18,473 nucleotides of DNA, from positions 1 through 18,473 of the forward strand of contig SSGY01000177.1 of NCBI GenBank assembly GCA_008017145.1, in the 5' to 3' direction. The notes under the pieces are model-generated. The model made no database searches, was not told where the DNA came from, and saw only the letters and a list, made by a program, of their open reading frames with translations. Positions within the stretch are counted from its first letter, which is position 1, and the number at the start of each line of letters is the position of its first letter. Positions 1 through 8,092 of the stretch are shown one piece after another. A program made the position numbers and the translations under genes. Source of the stretch: Neisseriales bacterium. Lineage in GTDB: Bacteria; Pseudomonadota; Gammaproteobacteria; Burkholderiales; UBA11063.

Positions 1-131
1 AATTCATCAATTTTAGCCCAGTTAAATTTATCTGCTAATTGGACTAAGCTATGCTTCATATCCAATAAATGGATTAACTGAATCTTCAATAATTCTGGTT
101 GAAATTTATCTTCTATTTTACGTGGTTTCAT
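1..131 (-). CDS. IS5-family transposase, N-terminal fragment (cut by window edge)
   Basis: Reading leftward from an ATG at 129-131, 43 codons stay open to the window edge. They begin MKPRKIEDKFQ and include HSLVQLADKFNWAKID. This is the typical N-terminal region (DUF772-like) of IS5-family transposases, which have a short basic start followed by a conserved HxLVxLADxxxW segment. The catalytic domain lies outside the window, so I cannot say whether the gene is intact. It sits downstream of the polysaccharide locus and marks a mobile-element boundary on that side. It looks like a different IS5 subgroup from the fragment at 17273-18088, although the two do not overlap in sequence coverage. Confidence 0.7.
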   Translation of the reverse strand, partial: MKPRKIEDKFQPELLKIQLIHLLDMKHSLVQLADKFNWAKIDE

Positions 132-395
132 GCTTTTTTGCTCGCTGATATTGCAAGGTTTAAAGCATTATTTTACCATTTCTTGCAATATTTAGCTTAT
201 GAAAATAGCATATTATTAAATTAAATCAGATTGATATATGATTTTTAGCATCAACGAAGTAAGAACAATAAGTATGAGCTCTATTTTGACTATAGATTGT
301 TAATAATAATTTTCACAATATCGCAATATCAATATCAAAACAGCGCTAATAAGTTGACTAAGTGATAATCCCTTGTCTCACAACGAAGAATTGCA
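132..395. other. Non-coding gap between IS5 fragment and glycosyltransferase
   Basis: I see no convincing gene here. A perfect 10-base inverted repeat (ATATTGCAAG at 148-157 and its complement at 182-191, 24 bases apart) lies just upstream of the IS5 transposase start. It could belong to the element's subterminal region or be an operator-like site. The rest is AT-rich filler and probably contains the outer end of the IS element, but no terminal repeat can be fixed because the other end is outside the window. Confidence 0.4.
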
Positions 396-1514
396 TTACT
401 TATTTAATAACTGCTTTGCAACTTCAAAATATTTATTGACAACAATTGTTTGATCAAATTCTCGCTCCATTTTATAGCGACCTTGCAATCCCATTTCAAC
501 TTTCTTATTAAATGGTAACTCTATAAAACGAATCATTGCATCCGCTAAAGAGTCAACATCCCGTGGTTTTGCCATAAACCCATTAACGCTATCTTCAACA
601 ACTTCACGGCAACCAACATTATCCACAGTAATAATTGGCTTACCCATACTACATGCCTCCATCAAAACCCTAGGAAGACCTTCTTTATAATATGAAGGCA
701 ATACCATACAATCAACTGACGTCATAACCTCGAATACGTTATCCACCATACCGAGGTATTCAAAAAAACCCTCTTCTTCCCACTGTTTTATTTGTTTTTC
801 AGGAATACCCGAAGGATTTGCCAAAAAATAATTGCCGATAACTTTTAGTTGGGTCGTTGGGTATTTCTGTTTAACAATTTTGATTGCCGCAACAAGCTCA
901 CCAAGTCCTTTATCCCATAATAATCGACCAGAAAAAATAAATGTAGTATTTATACTTTCAGTTAATCCAACATATTTAAACTTAGCTAAATCAACACCGT
1001 CCCCAGGCAATGCAAGGCTTATCGCTGAATTTGGAATAATTTTTAACTGATCAAAAATATCTTTATCATCATTATTTTGAAAAAAAACACATCCGATATG
1101 CTTAAATGCAAATTTATACAATCTTACGACAATTTTATTTAATAAGTTCTTGCTCAAAAATGCAGTGCCCAATCCCGTCACACCTGCAATTACTGGAATT
1201 TTATACTTTCGTGCAGCGATCGCAGCGTAAAGATTTGGTTTAATTGTAAATGAACAAATTAAATCTGGCTTTAACTTTAAAAATAAATTTTTGAATTTTT
1301 GAATTAATGAATAATCTTTAGATGGATTAACTCCTTTGCCATCTATTTGTATTTGGTGACAGGATATCCCAAACTGCTCTATTTTCCTATAGAAGTTTTC
1401 ATCATTAGGAATAAGTGCCTCTACAATATATCCGCTATCACGAAAAGCAGCCATCAAATGAAGTTGACCAAATAAATGGTGTGCAGTGTTATCTATAAAT
1501 AGTATCTTTTTCAC
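396..1514 (-). CDS. GT4-family glycosyltransferase (PglA/CapM-like)
   Basis: This is a 372-residue GT-B fold retaining transferase, probably adding a sugar to an undecaprenyl-linked oligosaccharide at the cytoplasmic face of the inner membrane. The N-terminal acceptor half carries the FTIKPNLYAAIAA and TGLGTAF segments (about 89-118) typical of PglA/CapM-like enzymes. The C-terminal donor half has SGRLLWDKG (195-203, phosphate-binding R197/K202) and the EX7E motif E278-GLPRVLM-E286, followed by GKPIITVDNVGCREVV. Length is normal and the protein looks intact. The start is GTG (1512-1514) with only a weak purine stretch upstream. It is fixed by the conserved KKILFI beta strand. A 277-base gap with a hairpin separates it from the rest of the locus, so it may be transcribed on its own. 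Sugar specificity cannot be read from sequence. Confidence 0.9.
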   Translation of the reverse strand: MKKILFIDNTAHHLFGQLHLMAAFRDSGYIVEALIPNDENFYRKIEQFGISCHQIQIDGKGVNPSKDYSLIQKFKNLFLKLKPDLICSFTIKPNLYAAIAARKYKIPVIAGVTGLGTAFLSKNLLNKIVVRLYKFAFKHIGCVFFQNNDDKDIFDQLKIIPNSAISLALPGDGVDLAKFKYVGLTESINTTFIFSGRLLWDKGLGELVAAIKIVKQKYPTTQLKVIGNYFLANPSGIPEKQIKQWEEEGFFEYLGMVDNVFEVMTSVDCMVLPSYYKEGLPRVLMEACSMGKPIITVDNVGCREVVEDSVNGFMAKPRDVDSLADAMIRFIELPFNKKVEMGLQGRYKMEREFDQTIVVNKYFEVAKQLLNK

Positions 1515-1717
1515 ATTATAACTTTCATTTTAACTTTAATCAAAAAAGTTCAATTGGTATACGATTGTTAGTAACGCTCTAAGTTTAATCAGATATAATT
1601 AACTCATTACTAGCGTAGTACTATCAAGAATCAAATATAAATTTAAAGAACATCTTTACAAATTATTTAACTAATCTCATCGTTCTGAAACAACTTGATA
1701 AGTTACTTAACTCAGTA

Positions 1718-1745
1718 CCGAGCGCTTGTATTGACAAACGCTCGG
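1718..1745. terminator. Hairpin, possible terminator, between two glycosyltransferase genes
   Basis: CCGAGCG at 1718-1724 pairs perfectly with CGCTCGG at 1739-1745. After one mismatch three further pairs (TTG/CAA) close a six-base loop. It is much richer in GC than its surroundings. A T-rich run follows on the plus strand (CTTTATAT) but not on the minus strand, so its use as an intrinsic terminator of the leftward GT2 gene is uncertain. It could also be a processing or regulatory hairpin. The remainder of 1515-1791 shows no gene. Confidence 0.5.
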
Positions 1746-1791
1746 CTTTATATAAAATCATGATCAAATTCTAAAACTGTTAGGTACTAAG

Positions 1792-2616
1792 CTATTTATC
1801 TTTATTTTTCCGATAAAATACAATTATCAAGCGTCGTAAATATTTAGCTGTAAACCAAAAATAGAATGCTAAATATTCAATAAAATTCAATGACTTATCC
1901 TGAAACAACTTCTTTAATATTCGCACCTCCCCATCATACATAGTTTTCATATTCGCAGATAACCCAGACTCACCGTAATCCGCTTTACCATTACCAACCG
2001 AAACCAAATTCTCATTTAATGAATAGATGGCATAGTTTTTAGCAACCCTAATATTAAAATCAAAATCCTCCGCTCCTTTCATAGATTCATCATACAAGCC
2101 AATTTTTTCAATAATCTCTTTTTTAAAGATAATACTAGGAGTGGTAGGCCATGGCTTAAATAAAACCTGTTTTAATGTAAGAGAAAATAAATAAGAACTC
2201 CCCTTACCAAAAAGAACATATTTATTATTATTTCTATTACAGCCAAGGAACTTTATGTCTGTTTTCAAAATCATTTGATTTATTTGCTTTTCTAATTTTT
2301 CAGGAAACCATTCATCATCTGAATCTAAAAGAGCAATAATATCACCATTTGATTTCTTTATGCCCATATTCCTTGCTGAAGACACCCCGCCATTACATTT
2401 TGAAAAAATCTTTAACTCTCTGTTCTTTATTTTTATGTATTGTTTCTTTAAATTCTCAACAAGTTCTAAAGATTTATCTGTCGAACCATCATTAATGATA
2501 ATTATTTCAAGATTATCCGTATACGTTTGCATATAAACTGAATTAATGGTTGAGCATATAGTATTTTCAGAATTATACATGGGGATAATAACACTTACAT
2601 TAAATTTATTTTTCAC
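1792..2616 (-). CDS. GT2-family glycosyltransferase
   Basis: This 274-residue inverting GT-A fold transferase probably adds a sugar to the growing repeat unit at the cytoplasmic membrane. The N-terminus VSVIIPMYNSENTI (8-20) is the canonical GT2 nucleotide-binding start. It is followed by INDGSTDKS (41-49), NGGVSSARNMGI (75-86) and the metal-binding DXD region LDSDDEW (97-103). The acceptor part has the EDFDFNIRVAKNY segment expected for the catalytic-base region. The C-terminus is basic and aromatic (RRLIIVFYRKNKDK), which fits membrane association. The start is GTG at 2614-2616 with an AGGGTG ribosome binding site seven bases upstream. It lies 36 bases downstream of the polymerase gene and is likely cotranscribed with it. 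Confidence 0.9.
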   Translation of the reverse strand: MKNKFNVSVIIPMYNSENTICSTINSVYMQTYTDNLEIIIINDGSTDKSLELVENLKKQYIKIKNRELKIFSKCNGGVSSARNMGIKKSNGDIIALLDSDDEWFPEKLEKQINQMILKTDIKFLGCNRNNNKYVLFGKGSSYLFSLTLKQVLFKPWPTTPSIIFKKEIIEKIGLYDESMKGAEDFDFNIRVAKNYAIYSLNENLVSVGNGKADYGESGLSANMKTMYDGEVRILKKLFQDKSLNFIEYLAFYFWFTAKYLRRLIIVFYRKNKDK

Positions 2617-2652
2617 AACACAACACCCTAAATTTATAATTAAAATTAATCA

Positions 2653-3735
2653 TCAATCCCAAATTGTATTATAAGGTAAGTACAACTCACTATATTCACC
2701 GTATAATACACCATAAAACCTTACAAAAAGATATACAAGTACAATCAAAAATAAAATGGTCTTATTCTGTGGTGTATATTTGACACTAAACAAGTTAGCA
2801 ATTAAGATTCCTTCAACACTAAAAAAATAATAGCCTATACGCCCCAAAGAAGGGGAAAATAGCGCGGTTAATGCGAAAAAAATAATACCTATGACATAAA
2901 TATTAATAAACCCTCTCATATCATTATCATAATTAGGTATCCATTTAGCAATAAATCTAATAAGCAATAGCATTAGAACTCTATTAAGCAGCCCTTTTAT
3001 AAGAATAAACATCGGGCTACCCGCTCCAGATGCTTGGTCTACACTTGAATTAAAATACGTAGCAAATTTTGCTAGTAATAAAATATTTGCTCTAGCAAAT
3101 AAATTAAATAACTCATTCTGCAATAGGGAAACTATCAACAATAATATTAACGTTAGGAAGCATAAAGTAATTTGTGATTTTTTAGATAATTTAAGATAAT
3201 ATATTTTATAAGATATCAAAAATGCTAATGCCGAAATATGGATGAACGCAGCACAAACAACCGTTAAGGTAAAATAAATTGGTCTTCTTTTGATTACAAA
3301 AAAAAGAGCAATAAAGGTAATAGCAACAGCTACATTTTGTCTAACAAAAAAAATATCTCCAAAACCTGTAGAAAAATATACCCATAAACTTACTATTGGG
3401 AATATACTAAACTTATAAACTACCTGATATTTGGATAGATATAAAATTAGCCCATTTATAAATAAGAATACAGTAAAGCTATCGGTAATATTTCTAGTAA
3501 AGTAATTTAAATACCCAAAACCAATTTCATATTCACGAGGAAGAGCATTAGCGGAAGAAAGAAATACAATATAGTAGCTATCCCAATCGGTACCTCGCTC
3601 CCAACGGAGAAAGGACATGCCTAAAAAAATCAATACTATTAAAGAATACACAATATAAACATTTTTTTCTAATAAGAAATTAATATTCGCCCATGATAAA
3701 ATCCCTAAGGAGATAAAAAACAACCAATAAATCAT
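2653..3735 (-). CDS. EpsG-family polysaccharide polymerase (Wzy-like membrane protein)
   Basis: This very hydrophobic protein of about 360 residues has many transmembrane helices. It resembles EpsG/Wzy-type enzymes that polymerise undecaprenyl-linked repeat units on the periplasmic side of the inner membrane. The key signature is RWERGTDWDSYY (about residues 44-55 from the chosen start), the conserved R...GtDW..Y loop of EpsG proteins. It is followed by paired helices and the FFVRQNVAVAI segment, matching the family's arrangement. I chose the ATG at 3733-3735, one base after the stop of the upstream gene, because MIYWLFFISL begins the first helix directly. A TTG start at 3763-3765 would add ten residues and overlap the upstream gene by 29 bases. 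Only one polymerase is visible in the locus. Confidence 0.85.
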   Translation of the reverse strand: MIYWLFFISLGILSWANINFLLEKNVYIVYSLIVLIFLGMSFLRWERGTDWDSYYIVFLSSANALPREYEIGFGYLNYFTRNITDSFTVFLFINGLILYLSKYQVVYKFSIFPIVSLWVYFSTGFGDIFFVRQNVAVAITFIALFFVIKRRPIYFTLTVVCAAFIHISALAFLISYKIYYLKLSKKSQITLCFLTLILLLIVSLLQNELFNLFARANILLLAKFATYFNSSVDQASGAGSPMFILIKGLLNRVLMLLLIRFIAKWIPNYDNDMRGFINIYVIGIIFFALTALFSPSLGRIGYYFFSVEGILIANLFSVKYTPQNKTILFLIVLVYLFVRFYGVLYGEYSELYLPYNTIWD

Positions 3736-3736
3736 T

Positions 3737-4858
3737 TTATAATTGTCTTTTAAAATTTTCAGCAACTACGAGTGGTGAGAATAAATACTTTGCATTTCTT
3801 AGGTTTGTGACTTGCAGTTGATATTCTTCTTTTTTAGCTCCAAAGGATATTTGCTTTACACAGTAAGCAAGATCTTCAAAACAATCAAAAAGATATCCTA
3901 TATTTCCAGATTTTTTAAAGATATAACTGAAAAAATCATTTCTTATTGCGAGTATTGGCTTCTCATTCATTATTGCATCAAATATTGCCCCACTAGCTCC
4001 TAACTTATAAGAAGACTCAGGATAAAAAAACACTACATAGTCCAACAATCTAGTTTGTTTTATAAATTCATCTTCAACTATTAGTGAATTAGTAACATTT
4101 AAAGTTACTAGAGTATTATTAGGAATCTGGCATTCAAATTTTCCTATATGAAATAGATGGATATTAAATAATCCTTGAGCTAATACAAACTGCTCTAAAT
4201 CAAAAATATTATCACTATTTTTAGCATACGTAGCTACACCAATCCCACCAATCAGGTATTCATGTTTATTTATTAACCTATCATCAGCTAAACTCTCTGT
4301 TACAGTATAAGGGTGATCAATTGAAATTATACTATCTTTAAATCCACCTATTTTATTAATTAAATTATGTTTTATTGAATCACCAAGCACAATATATTTA
4401 AAATTTTCACAGTGTAACCGATATTTAAATGCAAAGACAGTATAATAATCTATCTTATAAAACTTAGATAACCTGTTAAAACTATCTAAAATAGCGTGCA
4501 TTACAAAAAAAACACACTGCGTTCTAAATAATTTCTTGGCAAAATACATCGTATGTGGTAAAGTTTGAGTAATGAACAATCCATCAATCTTTAACTTAGA
4601 AAATTTCCGAAGATTTCTATACTCGTTTAACAAGATGCAAACTTTATTATCTTTGCTATAATCTGGAATGTAAATTGGAATAAATTCTAGATTTTCATTT
4701 TTAATTTCTTTTTCTAGCAATACTATTTGGTCTAAACTGCCGTAATATGAAATACGCTCCCCTTTATAAGTTAATAATAAGACCTCCAGAAAGTTCTTAT
4801 TAAACTGGTAATGCATCCACTCATGCGCCCATGGTTCATAAACAATGATCATCTTCAT
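3737..4858 (-). CDS. Divergent glycosyltransferase-like protein (GT-B type, unassigned)
   Basis: This 373-residue soluble protein sits inside the polysaccharide operon. It is probably a GT-B glycosyltransferase, though it matches no family I can name. The N-terminal half alternates strands and helices and has the FFVMHAILD segment (117-125), similar to the acceptor-side histidine region of GT4 enzymes. The C-terminal half has IGGIGVATYAKNSDN (203-217) where the donor-binding loop would be, and SYKLGASGAIFDAIMNEKPILAI (283-305). That second stretch resembles the S..G...EA...GKPvi segment of GT4 proteins but lacks a standard EX7E motif. The start is ATG at 4856-4858 behind AAAGAAG at very short spacing, and the ATG two codons later is an alternative. 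The stop lies one base before the chosen polymerase start, so the two are probably translationally coupled. Role inferred mainly from context. Confidence 0.65.
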   Translation of the reverse strand: MKMIIVYEPWAHEWMHYQFNKNFLEVLLLTYKGERISYYGSLDQIVLLEKEIKNENLEFIPIYIPDYSKDNKVCILLNEYRNLRKFSKLKIDGLFITQTLPHTMYFAKKLFRTQCVFFVMHAILDSFNRLSKFYKIDYYTVFAFKYRLHCENFKYIVLGDSIKHNLINKIGGFKDSIISIDHPYTVTESLADDRLINKHEYLIGGIGVATYAKNSDNIFDLEQFVLAQGLFNIHLFHIGKFECQIPNNTLVTLNVTNSLIVEDEFIKQTRLLDYVVFFYPESSYKLGASGAIFDAIMNEKPILAIRNDFFSYIFKKSGNIGYLFDCFEDLAYCVKQISFGAKKEEYQLQVTNLRNAKYLFSPLVVAENFKRQL

Positions 4859-4929
4859 ACTTCTTTAAAAATTTGGCTATAGTTATAAAAATTTGCAAAA
4901 ACTCTCGTAATTCACATAAGTCGATAAAT

Positions 4930-6057
4930 TTATTTACTAGCAAAAATAATTTCATCAAATAAATTATCCCATTGTCTAATTATCGCAGAACCTGAAAATC
5001 TACTAAGTGAGAGATAACCTAACCTAGCTTTTTCTAAAGCTATATCATAATTGTTAATAACTTCAAGAATCTTATTTATCAACTCACTCTTATCATTAAT
5101 ATTTATTATATACCCATATTTTCCATTATCTAATATTTCCACTGCACCTGTATTTGTTATGATAACGGGCTTAGAACAAGCTAACCCTTCAATAACTGTC
5201 ATTCCAAAAGACTCTGTATTAGATGTTGAAATAAGTATATGGCTATCTTGAATATAGTCAATAACATTATGAACTAATCCAGTTAAAATGACATAATCCT
5301 CAAGGTTGTTTTGTTTAACAATCGCTTCAATGCTCGATCTTTGTTCACCCTCACCACAAATAATTAATTTTATATCTAGTAGATGTAACTTAACAAGATC
5401 ATTCAGCGCTAATAACGCCAACTCAAAATTTTTTTCTTTGGAAAGTCTTCCAACAATAATTATTTTTACCGTCTCACCATTAGAACACTTCATGCTAGAC
5501 TGTTTTATTTGCTCACTAAAAACTGTTTCCGAAATATGATTATAAATGACTAAGCTATGATCAAGCTTATGACCAATATAATCAAATAACGATGCTTCCG
5601 CGTATTTGCTGACATTAATTACTCTATCTACATTTGCTAAAATAAATTTATGTAGTTTTCTTTCTAAATTATTTCTTACAACAGGATACACATCTAAATT
5701 GCTATGATTCCATACAATGAAATATTTTTTAAATAGTTTTGAAGCAATAAATGATGGAATTAACCCAAATATTACTTCTTTAGAAATTACGATATCAGTG
5801 CACCTAACAAGTCTAAAAATACTAATATAAAAAAACACTCTATTTAAAATTTTATTTATAACTCCGTTGTATCTTTTTTTATCTGAATAAACTAAATTAA
5901 CTTTAGGCAAAGAACTAAACTCACATATGTGAAATTTTACAAGTATTGTAATCTCATAATTAATTTGTAATTGAGAAACCAAATCTAACATTACTTTCTC
6001 TGCCCCACCTTTGCTAAGAGTAGGCCAAATAAATAATATTTTTTTTATTTTACTCAA
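4930..6057 (-). CDS. GT4-family glycosyltransferase
   Basis: This 375-residue GT-B fold retaining transferase of the polysaccharide pathway begins MSKIKKILFIWPTLSKGGAEKVMLDLV, with the GGAEK acceptor-side motif (17-21). The donor side has VGRLSKEKN (about 202-210, R204/K208) and the EX7E motif E282-SFGMTVI-E290, then SKPVIITNTGAVEIL. I chose a TTG start at 6055-6057 because GAGGTG (6064-6069) lies six bases upstream and the conserved first strand begins there. An in-frame ATG at 6108 would add 17 residues (MKFIKYKTNFIYFEVFY) that look like translated leader. The gene is intact and runs in the same direction as its neighbours, about 70 bases before the next gene. Confidence 0.9.
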   Translation of the reverse strand: MSKIKKILFIWPTLSKGGAEKVMLDLVSQLQINYEITILVKFHICEFSSLPKVNLVYSDKKRYNGVINKILNRVFFYISIFRLVRCTDIVISKEVIFGLIPSFIASKLFKKYFIVWNHSNLDVYPVVRNNLERKLHKFILANVDRVINVSKYAEASLFDYIGHKLDHSLVIYNHISETVFSEQIKQSSMKCSNGETVKIIIVGRLSKEKNFELALLALNDLVKLHLLDIKLIICGEGEQRSSIEAIVKQNNLEDYVILTGLVHNVIDYIQDSHILISTSNTESFGMTVIEGLACSKPVIITNTGAVEILDNGKYGYIININDKSELINKILEVINNYDIALEKARLGYLSLSRFSGSAIIRQWDNLFDEIIFASK

Positions 6058-6063
6058 GTAAAA

Positions 6064-6069
6064 CACCTC
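6064..6069 (-). promoter_or_regulatory. Ribosome binding site deciding a TTG start
   Basis: GAGGTG on the minus strand lies six bases upstream of TTG at 6055-6057. It is a far better initiation signal than anything in front of the upstream ATG at 6108, and it decides the start of the GT4 gene at 4930-6057. Confidence 0.65.
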
Positions 6070-6209
6070 AAAATAAATAAAATTTGTTTTGTACTTTATA
6101 AATTTCACTTCACATTACTTTTTCGTAGTAAATGAATTATAAAATTAAACTATCCAACCACCAATTTTAATATGATTCTTTAAATAACCTATATTTATCG
6201 TAATAACTA

Positions 6210-6778
6210 TTAGCGTCCAATGCTAAATCGTTTCTTTAAAAACCTTCTCCCTATCATAACTATACTATCTCTTTTGATCAAATCTGTAAAATATTGTTGA
6301 TTAAAAAGTTTATAGCGTTTATTAATTTTTATAAGTAAATATAATAGCCATTGATAATGAACGTGTTGAAACACAGATAAACACCTTTTTGGCATAAACT
6401 TAAATTTCAAATAATCATTCAATTGTTTATTAGAAACATACTCACTAAAATAATTGTCAAAATTTTTTCTTATTATTTTTCGAGAATGATTCTCAATACC
6501 TTCTAAAAAAACTGAAGTTGTTTGGGTGCTGGACTTCCGGTACATTAATAAAAAATCCGGTAAGTTCGCAAACTTGACCCCCTTGTATATAAAGTTGATC
6601 CATAAATCATAATCTTCAGCTAATCCGCCAAGAGATTCATCATACCTAACATCCAAAGAAACTAATATTTCACGTCTAACTATAACAGAAGGTTGAGCAA
6701 CACTGCATTGATAAAACAATGATGCAATCATTATTTCTTCTGTGCTAGTAGGATAAGCTACGTTTCCAATAATATTGT
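6210..6778 (-). pseudogene. GT2-family glycosyltransferase, C-terminal remnant truncated by an IS
   Basis: Read leftward from the edge of the IS3 element, the frame gives HNIIGNVAYPTSTEEIM, then LFYQCSVAQPSVIVRRE and GGLAEDYDLWINFIYKG. These are hallmark central and C-terminal segments of GT2 transferases: the acceptor-side YPTS.EE helix, Q.PSv..R, and the aED-W catalytic region. The whole N-terminal nucleotide-binding part, roughly the first 120-150 residues including the DXD motif, is missing, so the product cannot be active. An internal ATG at 6729-6731 could start 173 residues but lacks the active site. The missing half is not found beyond the IS at 7992 onward, which implies a deletion with the insertion or afterwards. 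It would have been the first visible gene of the polysaccharide operon. Confidence 0.8.
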
Positions 6779-6836
6779 GGTAATCCTCCCATTTTTAAAG
6801 CAGTCTAAAAGTATAGATTCTTTACAGCTTAAATAA

Positions 6837-7652
6837 TTATTTCTTAAATACTGGTGGCACACCTCCCAAGCTCATATGTGGTCTCACATTATTATACATC
6901 CAGAGCCACTGTGTTGATTGTTGTTTTACTTGCTCAATACTTTCAAATAGACATTGATTTAGTAATTCATAGCGCATCGTTCGGTTAAATCGCTCAACAT
7001 AACCATTTTGTTGGGGATTTCCCGGCTGGATATACCACAGCTCAATTTCACTCCTTTTTGCCCATTGCTTCAAGCTGTCACTAATATACTCTGGTCCATT
7101 ATCACATCTAATTGCAAATGGTTTGCCTCGACGTTCAATTAACCGATCTAGCGTTCTTATTACTCGAACAGCAGGCAAAGAGAAATCAACCTCAGTTTCC
7201 AATGCCTCGCGATTGTAGTCATCTATAATATTAAGTGTACGATACTTCCTGCCATCAATTAGATTGTCATACATGAAATCCATTGACCAGATATGATTTT
7301 GAAACTGTGCTACTGCTAGTTTCTCTGGTTTCTCACGCTTAACTCTACGTTTAGGTTTTATGCGTAGATTTAAACATAATTCACAATAGATGCGATAAAT
7401 AGGTTTATGGTTAAACTGTAACTTCAGGACATTGCGAATATACAAATAGCATAGTTGAAATCCCCATGTTCTATGCTCAGTAGTAATATCCAGCAGTAAC
7501 TGCGCAATCCTTTCATTATCATTATTGAGCTTACTTGTATAACGGTATGTAGTTTCACTTATACTAAATAACCGACACACTCGTCTAATGCTGAAGCCCT
7601 TACTCAATGTTACTTCTTTTGCCATCAATTTACGTTGCGATGGCTTTACCAC
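6837..7652 (-). CDS. IS3-family transposase OrfB (rve integrase domain)
   Basis: This 271-residue catalytic half of the IS3 transposase carries out strand cleavage and transfer as part of the fused OrfAB protein. After an HTH_21-like region (about 45-100) the integrase core begins with HIWSMDFMYD. The catalytic residues are D125, D184 (IRCDNGPEY) and E220 (NGYVERFNRT), with 35 residues between the last two, a proper DD35E triad. The C-terminus WMYNNVRPHMSLGGVPP is the usual IS3 ending. The apparent start is GTG at 7650-7652. It overlaps orfA by seven bases and is probably reached by -1 frameshifting rather than separate initiation. It looks complete. Confidence 0.92.
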   Translation of the reverse strand: MVKPSQRKLMAKEVTLSKGFSIRRVCRLFSISETTYRYTSKLNNDNERIAQLLLDITTEHRTWGFQLCYLYIRNVLKLQFNHKPIYRIYCELCLNLRIKPKRRVKREKPEKLAVAQFQNHIWSMDFMYDNLIDGRKYRTLNIIDDYNREALETEVDFSLPAVRVIRTLDRLIERRGKPFAIRCDNGPEYISDSLKQWAKRSEIELWYIQPGNPQQNGYVERFNRTMRYELLNQCLFESIEQVKQQSTQWLWMYNNVRPHMSLGGVPPVFKK

Positions 7653-7912
7653 TTTTTTGCCATAGCCTCTTTTAGGACATCGTGATCCATCTGTAATTCA
7701 GCATACATTCGCTTTAGTCTATTATTTTCTGACTCAAGCTGTTTTACTTTGGATAACATTGAAGCATCCATACCGCCATATTTAGAGCGCCATTTATAAA
7801 ATGTTGCACTACTTATTCCATTGCTACGACATACTTCTGTAATTGGCATACCACTTTCTGCCAATTTTAGAATGTTGATTATTTGTGATTCCGTAAACTT
7901 TGAGTTCTTCAT
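7646..7912 (-). CDS. IS3-family transposase OrfA (HTH_Tnp_1)
   Basis: This 88-residue DNA-binding protein begins MKNSKFTESQIINILKLAESGMPITEVCRSNGIS, the standard helix-turn-helix of IS3-family OrfA, followed by ATFYKWRSKYGGM. The second half (about 52-85) is a leucine-zipper coiled coil (LESENNRLKRMYAELQMDHDVLKEAM) used for multimerisation. On its own it binds the terminal repeats and represses transposition. Fused to OrfB it makes the active transposase. The start is ATG at 7910-7912 with an AAGGG-type ribosome binding site. The last codons contain the A_AAA_AAG slippery heptamer. Confidence 0.92.
   Translation of the reverse strand: MKNSKFTESQIINILKLAESGMPITEVCRSNGISSATFYKWRSKYGGMDASMLSKVKQLESENNRLKRMYAELQMDHDVLKEAMAKKW
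7652..7658 (-). promoter_or_regulatory. Programmed -1 frameshift heptamer of the IS3 element
   Basis: In the orfA frame the minus strand reads GCA AAA AAG TGG TAA. The heptamer A_AAA_AAG is the classic slippery sequence of IS3-family elements. A slip of one base back continues as GTG GTA AAG in the orfB frame and makes OrfAB. The orfA stop lies only three bases after the heptamer's final G. Confidence 0.8.
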
Positions 7913-8092
7913 TTTTAATACCCTTTTTGGTGTTAGTCGATATTGTAAATCTCTCTACTTATCAATAGCGCTTTTTTTAGGGGGTATTACCGTTAGCCAA
8001 ATGAGGTTTACAGACAGCCTCTATAGTTATCCCATCATTTATTGAGCGTAATATGTTAAAGTCTATGTCTCCTAATTTTGGTTGATAATAAA

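Larger units (their letters stand above)
6779..7991 (-). mobile_element. IS3-family insertion sequence (IS51-like group)
   Basis: The element contains orfA and orfB overlapping in different frames. Its proposed ends form an imperfect inverted repeat: GGTAATCCTCCC reading in from 6779, and the complement of the right end reading GGTAATACCCCC from 7991, each followed by an A/T run and AAGC-like bases. The resulting length of about 1.2 kb is normal for the family. The exact outermost base is uncertain and I see no matching short direct repeats beside the two ends. It truncates a glycosyltransferase gene on the left and borders transposon debris on the right. Both ORFs appear intact, so the element may be active. 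Confidence 0.75.

Noticed and set aside
1495..1545. Promoter-like pair TTGATT, 17 bases, TATAAT on the minus strand directly in front of the GTG start of the GT4 gene.
   Set aside because: The -10 box abuts the start codon, so transcription would begin inside the coding sequence and lose the conserved first strand. Probably a chance match in AT-rich DNA.
1731..1756. TTGACA followed 16 bases later by TAAAAT on the plus strand.
   Set aside because: It overlaps the hairpin at 1718-1745 and points toward genes on the opposite strand, with no plus-strand gene downstream.
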